Shown: positions 1 through 6,316 of the stretch, piece after piece | Position numbering within the stretch: position 1 is the first letter of the stretch | How the letters are laid out: the number at the start of each line of letters is the position of its first letter | Source: Candidatus Aminicenantota bacterium | Lineage (GTDB): Bacteria > Acidobacteriota > Aminicenantia > Aminicenantales > Saccharicenantaceae | Length of the DNA: 9,644 nt | Assembly (NCBI GenBank): GCA_026393955.1 | Contig: JAPKZE010000177.1 | Location: forward strand, 1-9,644 | Direction: 5' to 3' | The notes under the pieces: model-generated | Database searches by the model: none | What the model saw: only the letters and a program-made list of their open reading frames with translations | What the model was told of the DNA's origin: nothing | Translations under genes and position numbers: made by a program

Positions 1-732
1 GTCCGTGCGCCCGAGGAAGCCGGCCTCGGTGGTGATGGCCGGCTTGCCCCTGAGGATGGCCGTATTGCCAAGGTACTTGGAGTTCTTGAGATCGTTGCCG
101 CGGGTGTCGTCGATGATGATGTGGGGCAGGCCGAAAGCGAGGGCCAGGTCCCGGGTCTTGGCATCGAAGGTCTTGTTGCCGCTGATCATCCAATACGTGT
201 ACGGGATGAGGGCCTCGTTGCCGTCGCCGCAGTGCATGTCGATCAGGACATCGGCGGGCCCGACGACGGCCTCGTTGAGCACGGCGGCGATCCTCTGGCT
301 CATGGTGCCCGCAGGGTCGCCCGGGAAGACGCGGTTGAGGTTCTTCCAGTCGTCCGGGCCGTAGTAGATCGTCCGCCTCTTGAAGCTCGGCAGGTTGGCG
401 ATGTGGACCATGACGACCGTGCCACGCAGGGCCTTGGGGTCGATCAGGGTCTTGAGCCGGTAGAGCGATAAAATGGGCGGATACTCGTAGGCATGGACGC
501 CCGCCACCAGGGCCAGGACCTGGCCGCTCTTAGCCCCGTTGACGACGGTATAGGGGATCTCGGTCCCGGCGCCCTCCGGGCCCGGGACGGGGAGCGATCC
601 CGAGACCACGCTTCCCGCCTTGACCCTTTTCCCGCCGATGACGAAATCCGCGCCGGCCGCGGCCGTCGCGCCCAGGGCCAGAACGAGCCCTGCGCCGACA
701 AAACTCGTGAGCCTGATCCGTCCGTTGGACAT
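1..732 (-). CDS. Secreted succinylglutamate desuccinylase/aspartoacylase (M14-like) zinc hydrolase, 3' end outside window
   Basis: The minus-strand frame is open from ATG at 732 to the left edge (244 codons, no stop), so the C-terminus is missing. Residues 1-27 look like a signal peptide: basic start, hydrophobic stretch FVGAGLVLALGATAAAG, small residues before the likely cut. The mature part has the zinc-hydrolase signature of the AstE/ASPA branch of M14 peptidases. GVHAYEY supplies H80 and E83, IDMHCGD supplies H167 as third zinc ligand, NLNRVFPGD (131-139) is the substrate-binding motif, and TTEAG places the probable catalytic Glu at 236. AGGAGG lies 6 nt before the ATG and fixes the start. 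Family members cleave amide bonds of acyl-amino acids or peptides. A secreted form suggests a periplasmic amidase or carboxypeptidase, but the substrate cannot be named. The gene is divergent from the small membrane protein at 931. Confidence 0.88.
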   Translation of the reverse strand, partial: MSNGRIRLTSFVGAGLVLALGATAAAGADFVIGGKRVKAGSVVSGSLPVPGPEGAGTEIPYTVVNGAKSGQVLALVAGVHAYEYPPILSLYRLKTLIDPKALRGTVVMVHIANLPSFKRRTIYYGPDDWKNLNRVFPGDPAGTMSQRIAAVLNEAVVGPADVLIDMHCGDGNEALIPYTYWMISGNKTFDAKTRDLALAFGLPHIIIDDTRGNDLKNSKYLGNTAILRGKPAITTEAGFLGRTD

Positions 733-763
733 GCGGGACCTCCTCTTGAGGATCTTCGCGGCT

Positions 764-769
764 ATTCTA
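764..769 (-). promoter_or_regulatory. Weak -10-like box upstream of the M14-like hydrolase gene
   Basis: The minus strand reads TAGAAT here, 31 nt before the ATG at 732, which leaves room for a short leader carrying the AGGAGG site at 739-744. I find no convincing -35 box at the right distance, so this is only a candidate. Confidence 0.25.
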
Positions 770-866
770 TCCAAACGGCCCCCGGATAGCGAGCGGTTGT
801 CCCTTGGCCGAAGAGGCCCGACCTGTTTTTTTATAAGATTGTGCAGGGGCGCGCCGCTCCGTCGGG

Positions 867-896
867 TTGACCCTGGCGGGAGTCCTTTGTTATAAT
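867..896 (+). promoter_or_regulatory. Sigma-70-type promoter for the 77-aa membrane protein
   Basis: TTGACC (867-872) and a perfect TATAAT (891-896) are 18 nt apart. The start site would fall near 903, giving a leader of about 28 nt that contains the GGGAGG ribosome site at 919-924, 6 nt before the ATG. Both boxes, the spacing and the leader agree, making this the best promoter in the window. Confidence 0.75.
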
Positions 897-930
897 CCGG
901 AGCGGAACAAAATCCTCAGGGAGGTCCGAC

Positions 931-1164
931 ATGGGTAAGTTCATCGCCGTGATCGGCGGCATCGCCGCCATGGCCGGCGGCCTGGCGCTGGTCATCTTTT
1001 CGCACGCGTTCCGGTCCGCCTTCGTCGTCGTCGTCCTGGGATTCATCCCGCCCATCCTGTTCTTCGGCGGGTTCATCGGCCTGATCGCCGGCATCAGCAG
1101 CATCAAGGACGCCAAGAGGACCAAGAAGCTCGAACAAGAGATCGAGCCCAAGAAGGCCGAGTAG
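931..1164 (+). CDS. Small two-helix inner-membrane protein of unknown function
   Basis: This encodes 77 residues from ATG 931 to TAG 1162-1164. The start is supported by GGGAGG 6 nt upstream and a strong promoter. Two hydrophobic segments fill most of the protein: about residues 5-24 (Gly/Ala-rich) and about 30-57 (VVVV..., IPPILFFGG..., LIAGI). They are separated by a short polar stretch with His and Arg. The last 20 residues form a highly charged Lys/Glu tail (KDAKRTKKLEQEIEPKKAE), probably cytoplasmic by the positive-inside rule, which puts both ends on the cytoplasmic side. I do not recognise a family. It resembles many short membrane proteins with charged tails that associate with larger partners. 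It is transcribed in the same direction as the kinase operon, but a 71-nt gap with hairpins lies between them. Confidence 0.75.
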   Translation: MGKFIAVIGGIAAMAGGLALVIFSHAFRSAFVVVVLGFIPPILFFGGFIGLIAGISSIKDAKRTKKLEQEIEPKKAE

Positions 1165-1184
1165 GGCCGCCGTCGGCCGCGGAG

Positions 1185-1213
1185 AGCCCTTCCTTGCCCG
1201 CCCGGAAAGGGCT
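1185..1213 (+). terminator. Hairpin after the 77-aa gene, possible weak terminator
   Basis: AGCCCTT (1185-1191) is complementary to AAGGGCT (1207-1213), a 7-bp stem with a 15-nt loop. A smaller stem GGCCG/CGGCC lies just upstream (1165-1178). No U-tract follows, so termination would be inefficient or Rho-dependent, and some read-through into the kinase operon is possible. Confidence 0.35.
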
Positions 1214-1223
1214 GTGCTAAGAT
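1194..1223 (+). promoter_or_regulatory. Candidate promoter for the secreted protein-kinase operon
   Basis: TTGCCC (1194-1199) is followed after 18 nt by TAAGAT (1218-1223), with TG one base upstream forming an extended -10. The predicted start site (about 1230) lies only some 6 nt before the GTG at 1236 and would remove the SD-like GGTGAGG at 1224-1230. Either the transcript is nearly leaderless or transcription starts upstream. The candidate also overlaps the right half of the preceding hairpin. Confidence 0.3.
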
Positions 1224-1235
1224 GGTGAGGCCACC

Positions 1236-1682
1236 GTGGTCACGTATCACCTGTTCTCTCTAGCCCTCCTTCTGTCGCTCCCCCTGCCCATCGCGGCGCG
1301 CGTCGAGACGGCTTTCCTCCAGAACTCCCCGGCCGTGCTCCGCGAGCTGCTGACGACGGGGGCGGCCATTCCCGTCTCCCTGCCCGAGCCCCTGTCCCTG
1401 GCCGACCAGCTCTCGCCCGACCAGACCTACCTCGTGTTCGCCCGGATCTTCTCGACTTTCAAGACGACCGAGTTCACGACCGATCCCCGCGTCTCGGCGC
1501 GGCCCGGGGCGGCCGGCGGGATCCTGAGGGCCCGCTGGTCGTTCCGCAACGAGCGGACCGGCAAGCAGTACCCATTCCGCGTCTATTTCTTTTTCGTCCC
1601 GGAGAGCCGGCCCCGCACCCCGGACGGCGGGGCGCCGGTCATGGCCTTCAAGATCGTCGAGATCCGGGCGGAGAGACTGTGA
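1236..1682 (+). CDS. Secreted protein of unknown function, translationally coupled to the sensor kinase
   Basis: This encodes 148 residues from a GTG start, with GGTGAGG 5 nt upstream, to TGA 1680-1682. The N-terminus is a clear signal peptide: hydrophobic core HLFSLALLLSLPLPIAA, probable cut near residue 21. The remaining ~125 residues form a small alpha/beta-looking domain. An LRELL-type helix is followed by 'IPVSLPEPLSLADQLSPDQ', an aromatic segment around FARIFSTFKTTEF, and strands ending in KQYPFRVYFFFVP and MAFKIVEIRAE. The pattern (helix, SLP, pairing of F-rich helix and C-terminal strands) is loosely like DUF4783-type NTF2-like small periplasmic domains. That comparison is from memory and weak. 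The stop codon overlaps the start of the histidine kinase (GTGA), so the two are probably made together. A periplasmic partner or ligand-binding accessory of the kinase is a reasonable inference, not shown. Confidence 0.8.
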   Translation: MVTYHLFSLALLLSLPLPIAARVETAFLQNSPAVLRELLTTGAAIPVSLPEPLSLADQLSPDQTYLVFARIFSTFKTTEFTTDPRVSARPGAAGGILRARWSFRNERTGKQYPFRVYFFFVPESRPRTPDGGAPVMAFKIVEIRAERL

Positions 1683-4600
1683 GGACCGGACGCGGGCCCG
1701 GACGGCGCGGCGCCCTCCTCGTCGGGATCGGCGCGGCCGTCGTGCTGGCTCTCCTGGCCGCCGGTCTCTCGCTCATCCTCCCGGGCGTCCTTTCAAGGGA
1801 CTACGATGCGAAAAGCCTGGCGTCGCTGCGCCGGCAGGCCGTCCAGACCCGCCAGGCGTTCTCCGCCCTGCTCGCGTCGCTGGAAGCGCGCAAATCCCGG
1901 TTCGACGTCGCGGACCTCCCGGCCGAGGCGGCGGACTTCTTCCCGCTCTTCCGGGAGGCCGGTCTCGACGCCGAGAACGAGGGCATCGCGCTCAGCAACG
2001 GGGACGGCCTTATCGAAGCCTGGTACGGCAACGTCCTGAGCCCCGCAGACCAGATCGACCGGGAGGACCTGGAGGATCGGAAGCGGGACGGGGGGACGTT
2101 CCTGATCCGGAGCAAGGCGTCCGTCTACCTCGTCGCGTTCCAGCCCCTCGGCGACGGGGGCCGCATGCTCGTCCATTTCGACCGGCTGGCTTTCATCCCC
2201 CAGGTCCGGTCGACCTACATCCGGGAGTTCCACGCCCTGCGGCCGGCCCTCCGGAAGGATTTCGCCATCGATTACTGGGATTTCCGGGAGGACGTCGCGG
2301 GCTTCGAGAAGTTCTTCGCCCGGCACCAGGACGAGTTCCCGGGAGAGCCACGGCAGAAGAACGAGATCCAGACCCTCTTCTTCCCCCTCCGGAACGAGAA
2401 GGGACGGATCATGGCCACGGTCACCCTGTCCTCGCCGTCCCTGACGTCGCGGCTCTCGGCGGCCCGGGAGGACCTGGACCTCGTCCTCCTCCTCGCCCTC
2501 ATCGCCGCCGCCGGCGCGGCCGTCGCCTTCGCCTGGTCCTCCCCCGGGTTCCTGGGGGGCCGGGACCCCGTCGCAGCGGCGTCCGGTGCGGTCCTCCTCG
2601 CCGGCGCCAGGCTCCTGGCGCTTCCCCTGGGCCAGCTCGAGAGGGTCCAATCCCTGGGTCTGTTCCAGCCGGCCGTGGCCGGCTTCGCCTCGTGGCGAGG
2701 CCTGACCCAATCGCCGGCCGACATCTTTCTCACCGCCCTGACGGGCTTCGGACTGGCGGTCTGCCTGGCCGTCTGCGTCTTCCGATCCCCGCACGAGCGC
2801 AACTCGCAGCTGTCCGTCCCGGCCGGCATCCTCGTGCACATCCCGGCAGCCGCTCTCGCCGCCGGAACCGTCCTCGCCCTGTACGAGATCGTCCGGCGGG
2901 TCGTCTTCAATTCCAACATCGCGCTCCTCCGCTGGGACTTCGATGTCTCGCGGGTGGTCCTGCAGCTCAGCCTCTTCGTCTTCCTCGTCGCCGGGCTCAT
3001 CGTTCTGGCCGTCGCGTTCCGTCTGGCCTTCCGGCGCCCGGGGCCCAAGATCCCGGCCGGACTGATCGTCGGCCTCGCGGCCGTCGCCGGGACCTGGTCC
3101 GCCGCAGTGGGGCCCGCCGCCTTTCTCGCGGTGGTCGGCGCGGCCCTGATCGCCTGGGTTTTCGCCATCGCCGTCGTCCCCCGCCTGTCGCGGCGGCGGG
3201 AGGCCTGGGTCGCCGGCCTCGTCCTGGCCTCGCTGTGGCTGGCCCGCTCGGTCGACGGCCTGACCGTGGTGCGGACCCGCCGCCTCCTCGAAACGACCGT
3301 CGCCCACACCATCCTGACCCAGGAGACGTGGGCCAACTTCCTCATCGAGGAGACCCTGCCGGGCCTCGACCGGAGCGAGGCCCGGATCGTCGAGTACTTC
3401 ACCGATCCCCAGGACGGCGAGTTCGCCCACACCCTATGGGAGAAGAGCCCGGTGGCCCAGTCGAACTGGTACTCGAGCCTGGAGATCCGTGACGCCGAGG
3501 GGAACACGCTGAGCCGGTTCTCGCTCAACGTGCCCAAGATCCTGGGCGGCCCGCCCGAGCTCGGCCCGGCCGGGGACTGGACCATCGTCCCCTACTCCCT
3601 GACCTTTATCGGCAAGGAGAAGGACTTCCTCATCGGCTACAAGGACTACACCCGCGACGGCGTGCGTCTCGGGCGCGTCATCCTCTACGTCGCGCTGGAC
3701 CCCGAGATGCTGCCGTTCCTCTTTTCGGCCAATCCCTATTTCGAGGTCCTCCGGACGGACTCGCTGCCGTCCCTGAGCCAGATCGAATTCGGCTGCGAGA
3801 TCTTCGATCTCGAGGGCCGGTCGCTCTTCAATCCCCGCAAGCTGACCGCCGGGCTCCCCGCCGAGGACCTCGAGCGGCTGAGCGGCTCGCCGCTCCCCTT
3901 CTGGTCGGTGTTCCGGGAGGGGGGCACCGTCTACGACGCCTACCTGTTCCGCCACGGAGAGCGCGACTACAGCCTCTTCACCCCGCGGAAGAACCTCCGG
4001 ACCCAGGCGGTCGATTTCCTGAGGTTCTTCTTCCTCGGCCTGTCCGCGGTCCTGCTCGTGGCCCTCGCCGTCAGCGTCGCCACCGGAAAGGCCTCCGTCC
4101 GGAAGCCCCTGTGGTCGTTCTCGAACCGCGTCTACGCCGCCTTCCTGGCCGTGGCCCTCGTCCCTCTCCTCCTCTTCACCGTGTTCACCCGGAACCTCTT
4201 CGACAATCTGCTCACGGAACGGTTCGTCGAAGACTCGGCCGTTCACGCGAGCTACGCGCAGGGCCTCCTGGAGGCTTTTCTGATCATCCAGGGCGTCGAG
4301 CTCTCGCCCTACCTCGCCCCTTCGGAGGACCTGGTCCTGTGGATCAGCTCGACCCTCTCGAACGACGTCATCCTTTACGGGGACGGGGTCCTCGTCGCCT
4401 CGAGCCGGCGGGAGTTCTTCTCGAGCGGCCTGCTCCCCGAGATCCTCGACGGCGAAGTCTATCAGGCCCTCGTCTACGACCGCAAGCCGTTCATCATCCA
4501 GCGGACGCGCCTCGGCGGATACTCCTTCCAGACCTTGACCGTCCCCTACGAATCCAAGGCCACGACCCTGTTCATCTCCCTGCCCTTCCCCTTCGAGAAG

Positions 4601-5545
4601 GAACAGGTGAACAAGGCCACCCGCGAGATCGTCGAGTTCCTGGTCGTCCTCTCGGCCTTTTTCCTCGTCCTGGTCGTCGTCTTCTCCAGGGGCATCCGGA
4701 GCATGATCATCGTGCCCGTGCGCAAGCTCCTGGCCGGGACCCGGGAGGTCGGCCTGGGCAATCTCGAGGTCCGCATCGAGCACCGCTCCCGCGACGAGAT
4801 GATGACCCTCATCGACGGCTTCAACACCATGATCGGCAATCTCAAGGCCCACGAGCAGGAGCTGGCCGAGATGAGCAAGAAGGTGGCCTGGACCGAGATG
4901 GCCCGCAAGGTCGCCCATGAGATCAAGAACCCGCTGACCCCCATCCAGCTCTCGGCCGAGCACGTGCTCAAGGTCGCCGAGGACGACCGGGGCGACCTCA
5001 AGAAAGCCCTCAAGGAATCGATGTCCTACATCATCAGCGAGGTCGAGCACCTGCGCCGGACCGCCCAGGAGTTCATGGAGATCGCCCGCGACACGACGGT
5101 CCGGATGGAGCCCGTCGACCTGCGGCGGATCCTCGAGGAGGTCCTCCAACCGTACCGGCGGCTCCTGTCCGAGCGCATCCGCTTCACGGTCGTGGCCGAA
5201 GGGGAGGATTTCCGGGCCCGCGGCGACGCCGACAAGCTCAAGACGGCCGTCCGCAACGTCGTCGCCAACGCCGTCGAGGCCATCAGCCAGCGGGGCGAGA
5301 TGACGGTGACGATCGGCCGCCGCGGCCCGGTCCTCACCGTCGCGGTCCGCGACAGCGGGCCGGGCATGAGCCGGGAGACGGCCGAACGCGTCTTCGACCT
5401 GTACTTCTCCACCAAGGACGGCGGCACCGGCCTCGGCCTCCCCATCACCAAGAAGATCGTCGAGGAGCACGGCGGCACGATCCGCGTCGCGACCGAACCC
5501 GGCCGCGGCACGACGGTCACGATCGAGCTCCCGGCCGGCGACTGA
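1679..5545 (+). CDS. Giant NtrY-like membrane sensor histidine kinase with three extracytoplasmic modules
   Basis: This encodes 1288 residues from GTG 1679, with GCGGAGAG a few bases upstream and a 4-nt overlap with the preceding gene. The C-terminus is a complete kinase: HAMP about 1009-1055, HisKA with ARKVAHEIKNPLTPIQLSAE (phospho-acceptor H1080), N-box N1197, DSGPGM (D1225) and GGTGLGLPITKK (about 1248-1259). The WTEMARKVAHEIKNPLTPIQ block is typical of the NtrY subgroup. I read 12 membrane helices: about 12-36, eight between 266 and 525, then 776-801, 817-836 and 986-1005. Basic loops (RSPHER, FRRPGPK, RLSRRRE, SVRKP) fall on the cytoplasmic side. This leaves three outside modules, about 37-265, 523-775 and 837-985, perhaps Cache/CHASE-like. 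Standard NtrY proteins are about 700-770 residues, so this one is far larger. No receiver-domain gene lies in the window, so its partner must be elsewhere. The signal sensed is unknown. Confidence 0.93.
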   Translation: MRTGRGPGRRGALLVGIGAAVVLALLAAGLSLILPGVLSRDYDAKSLASLRRQAVQTRQAFSALLASLEARKSRFDVADLPAEAADFFPLFREAGLDAENEGIALSNGDGLIEAWYGNVLSPADQIDREDLEDRKRDGGTFLIRSKASVYLVAFQPLGDGGRMLVHFDRLAFIPQVRSTYIREFHALRPALRKDFAIDYWDFREDVAGFEKFFARHQDEFPGEPRQKNEIQTLFFPLRNEKGRIMATVTLSSPSLTSRLSAAREDLDLVLLLALIAAAGAAVAFAWSSPGFLGGRDPVAAASGAVLLAGARLLALPLGQLERVQSLGLFQPAVAGFASWRGLTQSPADIFLTALTGFGLAVCLAVCVFRSPHERNSQLSVPAGILVHIPAAALAAGTVLALYEIVRRVVFNSNIALLRWDFDVSRVVLQLSLFVFLVAGLIVLAVAFRLAFRRPGPKIPAGLIVGLAAVAGTWSAAVGPAAFLAVVGAALIAWVFAIAVVPRLSRRREAWVAGLVLASLWLARSVDGLTVVRTRRLLETTVAHTILTQETWANFLIEETLPGLDRSEARIVEYFTDPQDGEFAHTLWEKSPVAQSNWYSSLEIRDAEGNTLSRFSLNVPKILGGPPELGPAGDWTIVPYSLTFIGKEKDFLIGYKDYTRDGVRLGRVILYVALDPEMLPFLFSANPYFEVLRTDSLPSLSQIEFGCEIFDLEGRSLFNPRKLTAGLPAEDLERLSGSPLPFWSVFREGGTVYDAYLFRHGERDYSLFTPRKNLRTQAVDFLRFFFLGLSAVLLVALAVSVATGKASVRKPLWSFSNRVYAAFLAVALVPLLLFTVFTRNLFDNLLTERFVEDSAVHASYAQGLLEAFLIIQGVELSPYLAPSEDLVLWISSTLSNDVILYGDGVLVASSRREFFSSGLLPEILDGEVYQALVYDRKPFIIQRTRLGGYSFQTLTVPYESKATTLFISLPFPFEKEQVNKATREIVEFLVVLSAFFLVLVVVFSRGIRSMIIVPVRKLLAGTREVGLGNLEVRIEHRSRDEMMTLIDGFNTMIGNLKAHEQELAEMSKKVAWTEMARKVAHEIKNPLTPIQLSAEHVLKVAEDDRGDLKKALKESMSYIISEVEHLRRTAQEFMEIARDTTVRMEPVDLRRILEEVLQPYRRLLSERIRFTVVAEGEDFRARGDADKLKTAVRNVVANAVEAISQRGEMTVTIGRRGPVLTVAVRDSGPGMSRETAERVFDLYFSTKDGGTGLGLPITKKIVEEHGGTIRVATEPGRGTTVTIELPAGD

Positions 5546-5599
5546 CCGGTGGCATTTTGACCCGGTTTCTGGCAGAATAGCGGGAAGGCGCGACGCAGA

Positions 5600-5604
5600 A
5601 AGGA
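5600..5604 (+). promoter_or_regulatory. Ribosome binding site that favours the second ATG of the flavodoxin gene
   Basis: AAGGA at 5600-5604 runs into the first ATG (5604-5606), which is too close for initiation there. It is 8 nt before the in-frame ATG at 5613, a normal distance, so 5613 is preferred. An extended -10-like TGGCAGAAT (5570-5578) precedes it, with TGGCAT as a poor -35 17 nt upstream. A TTGACC at 5557 is only 10 nt from that -10 and does not fit. Confidence 0.55.
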
Positions 5605-5612
5605 TGCCCGTC

Positions 5613-6128
5613 ATGGCCAAGACGCTCGTCACCTACTTCAGCCGGACCGGGAACACCAAGCTCGTCGCCGAGGCCGTCTTCGGCGCCCTCGCGGGCGACC
5701 GGACGATCAAGACCATGGCCGAAGCGGGCGACCTCGCCCCGTATCACCTCATCTTCGCCGGGTTCCCGGTCCAGGCGCACAGCGTCCCCTATCCGGTCGA
5801 GGTCTTCCTCAAGTCCATCCCCGAGGGCAAGAAGGTCGCCCTCTTCTCCACCCACGGCTCGGTCACGGGCAGCCAGCTGGCCCGGGAGGCCCTGGAATAC
5901 GCGTCGATCCTCGTGGCCAGGGCCCGGCTGGTCGGGACGTTCTCCTGCCGCGGCAAGGTCTCGATGAAGGCCCTCGAGGTTCTGATGCAGTCGCCCGAGC
6001 ACGAGGCCTGGGCCGACATGGCCGCCTCGGCGGCCACCCACCCCGACGAGAGCGATCTCGAGGACGCCCGCGCCTTCGCCCGCTGGATCACGACCCTGGG
6101 CGCCCAGGGACACTACCGGGGCCTCTGA
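5613..6128 (+). CDS. Flavodoxin-like FMN-binding protein
   Basis: The gene encodes 171 residues from the preferred ATG at 5613 (174 from ATG 5604). The N-terminus, beta strand KTLVTYFSRTGNTKLVAEAV, is the flavodoxin fold signature. The S-R-T-G-N-T loop at residues 10-15 binds the FMN phosphate. The strand HLIFAGFPVQAHSVP and the loop KKVALFSTHGSVTGS, around residues 50-90, are the positions that normally flank the isoalloxazine ring. Length matches single-domain flavodoxins (140-180). The protein probably moves electrons as a soluble carrier or acts as a small flavin-dependent reductase. The insert with FSCRGKVSMK and the acidic DESDLEDAR tail fit 'flavodoxin family protein' rather than classical FldA. 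It lies 67 nt after the kinase on the same strand and may be co-transcribed. No redox partner is next to it. Its stop codon shares its last base with the inverted repeat at 6128. Confidence 0.88.
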   Translation: MAKTLVTYFSRTGNTKLVAEAVFGALAGDRTIKTMAEAGDLAPYHLIFAGFPVQAHSVPYPVEVFLKSIPEGKKVALFSTHGSVTGSQLAREALEYASILVARARLVGTFSCRGKVSMKALEVLMQSPEHEAWADMAASAATHPDESDLEDARAFARWITTLGAQGHYRGL

Positions 6129-6171
6129 CCTGGGCTAGACACGAGCCGAGCCGGCCGCAGATGCGAGGCGT

Positions 6172-6211
6172 CAGAGGGTGAAGCTGTACTCGGAGTACTG
6201 CGAGCCCTATG
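6172..6211. repeat. Imperfect REP-like hairpin inside the intergenic element
   Basis: CAGAGGG (6172-6178) pairs with CCCTATG (6205-6211) with one mismatch. The centre holds the palindrome GTACT-cgg-AGTAC (6186-6198), extended by GC/GC pairs across a T-T mismatch. The direct repeats GCAGATGCG sit on both sides at 6157-6165 and 6219-6227. A two-part stem between short direct repeats is the usual appearance of bacterial palindromic repeat units. Confidence 0.5.
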
Positions 6212-6250
6212 CAACGAAGCAGATGCGGCTGGATCGGTTTGCCCGAAGGG

Positions 6251-6303
6251 TCAGAGCGCCGGTCTTTGTTCTTATTGTCTGTTGGAGAAACCCGGCGCTC
6301 TGA
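6251..6303. terminator. 12-bp perfect inverted repeat between convergent genes, possible bidirectional terminator
   Basis: TCAGAGCGCCGG (6251-6262) is perfectly complementary to CCGGCGCTCTGA (6292-6303), around a 29-nt AT-rich loop (6263-6291) unlike the surrounding GC-rich DNA. The stem is very stable and sits between convergent genes, so it could stop transcription from both sides. There is no U-tract after either arm, and the loop is long for an intrinsic terminator. A structural part of the repeat element is equally possible. Confidence 0.45.
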
Positions 6304-6316
6304 TGAATAGCCCAGG

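Noticed and set aside
804..831. Possible terminator: GGCC-gaaga-GGCC followed by a run of seven T
   Set aside because: The stem is only 4 bp, 6 nt separate it from the T-run, and no plus-strand gene lies upstream to be terminated.
5557..5578. TTGACC plus CAGAAT as promoter of the flavodoxin gene
   Set aside because: The boxes are only 10 nt apart, far from the 16-18 nt needed. Co-transcription with the kinase or a weaker extended -10 promoter is more likely.
1793..5632. Long antisense open frames (545 and 732 residues) opposite the sensor kinase
   Set aside because: They mirror the GC-rich codon bias of the kinase gene. The translations are low-complexity Asp/Glu/Gly/Arg-rich text without domain motifs, while the sense strand encodes a full kinase with all catalytic boxes.
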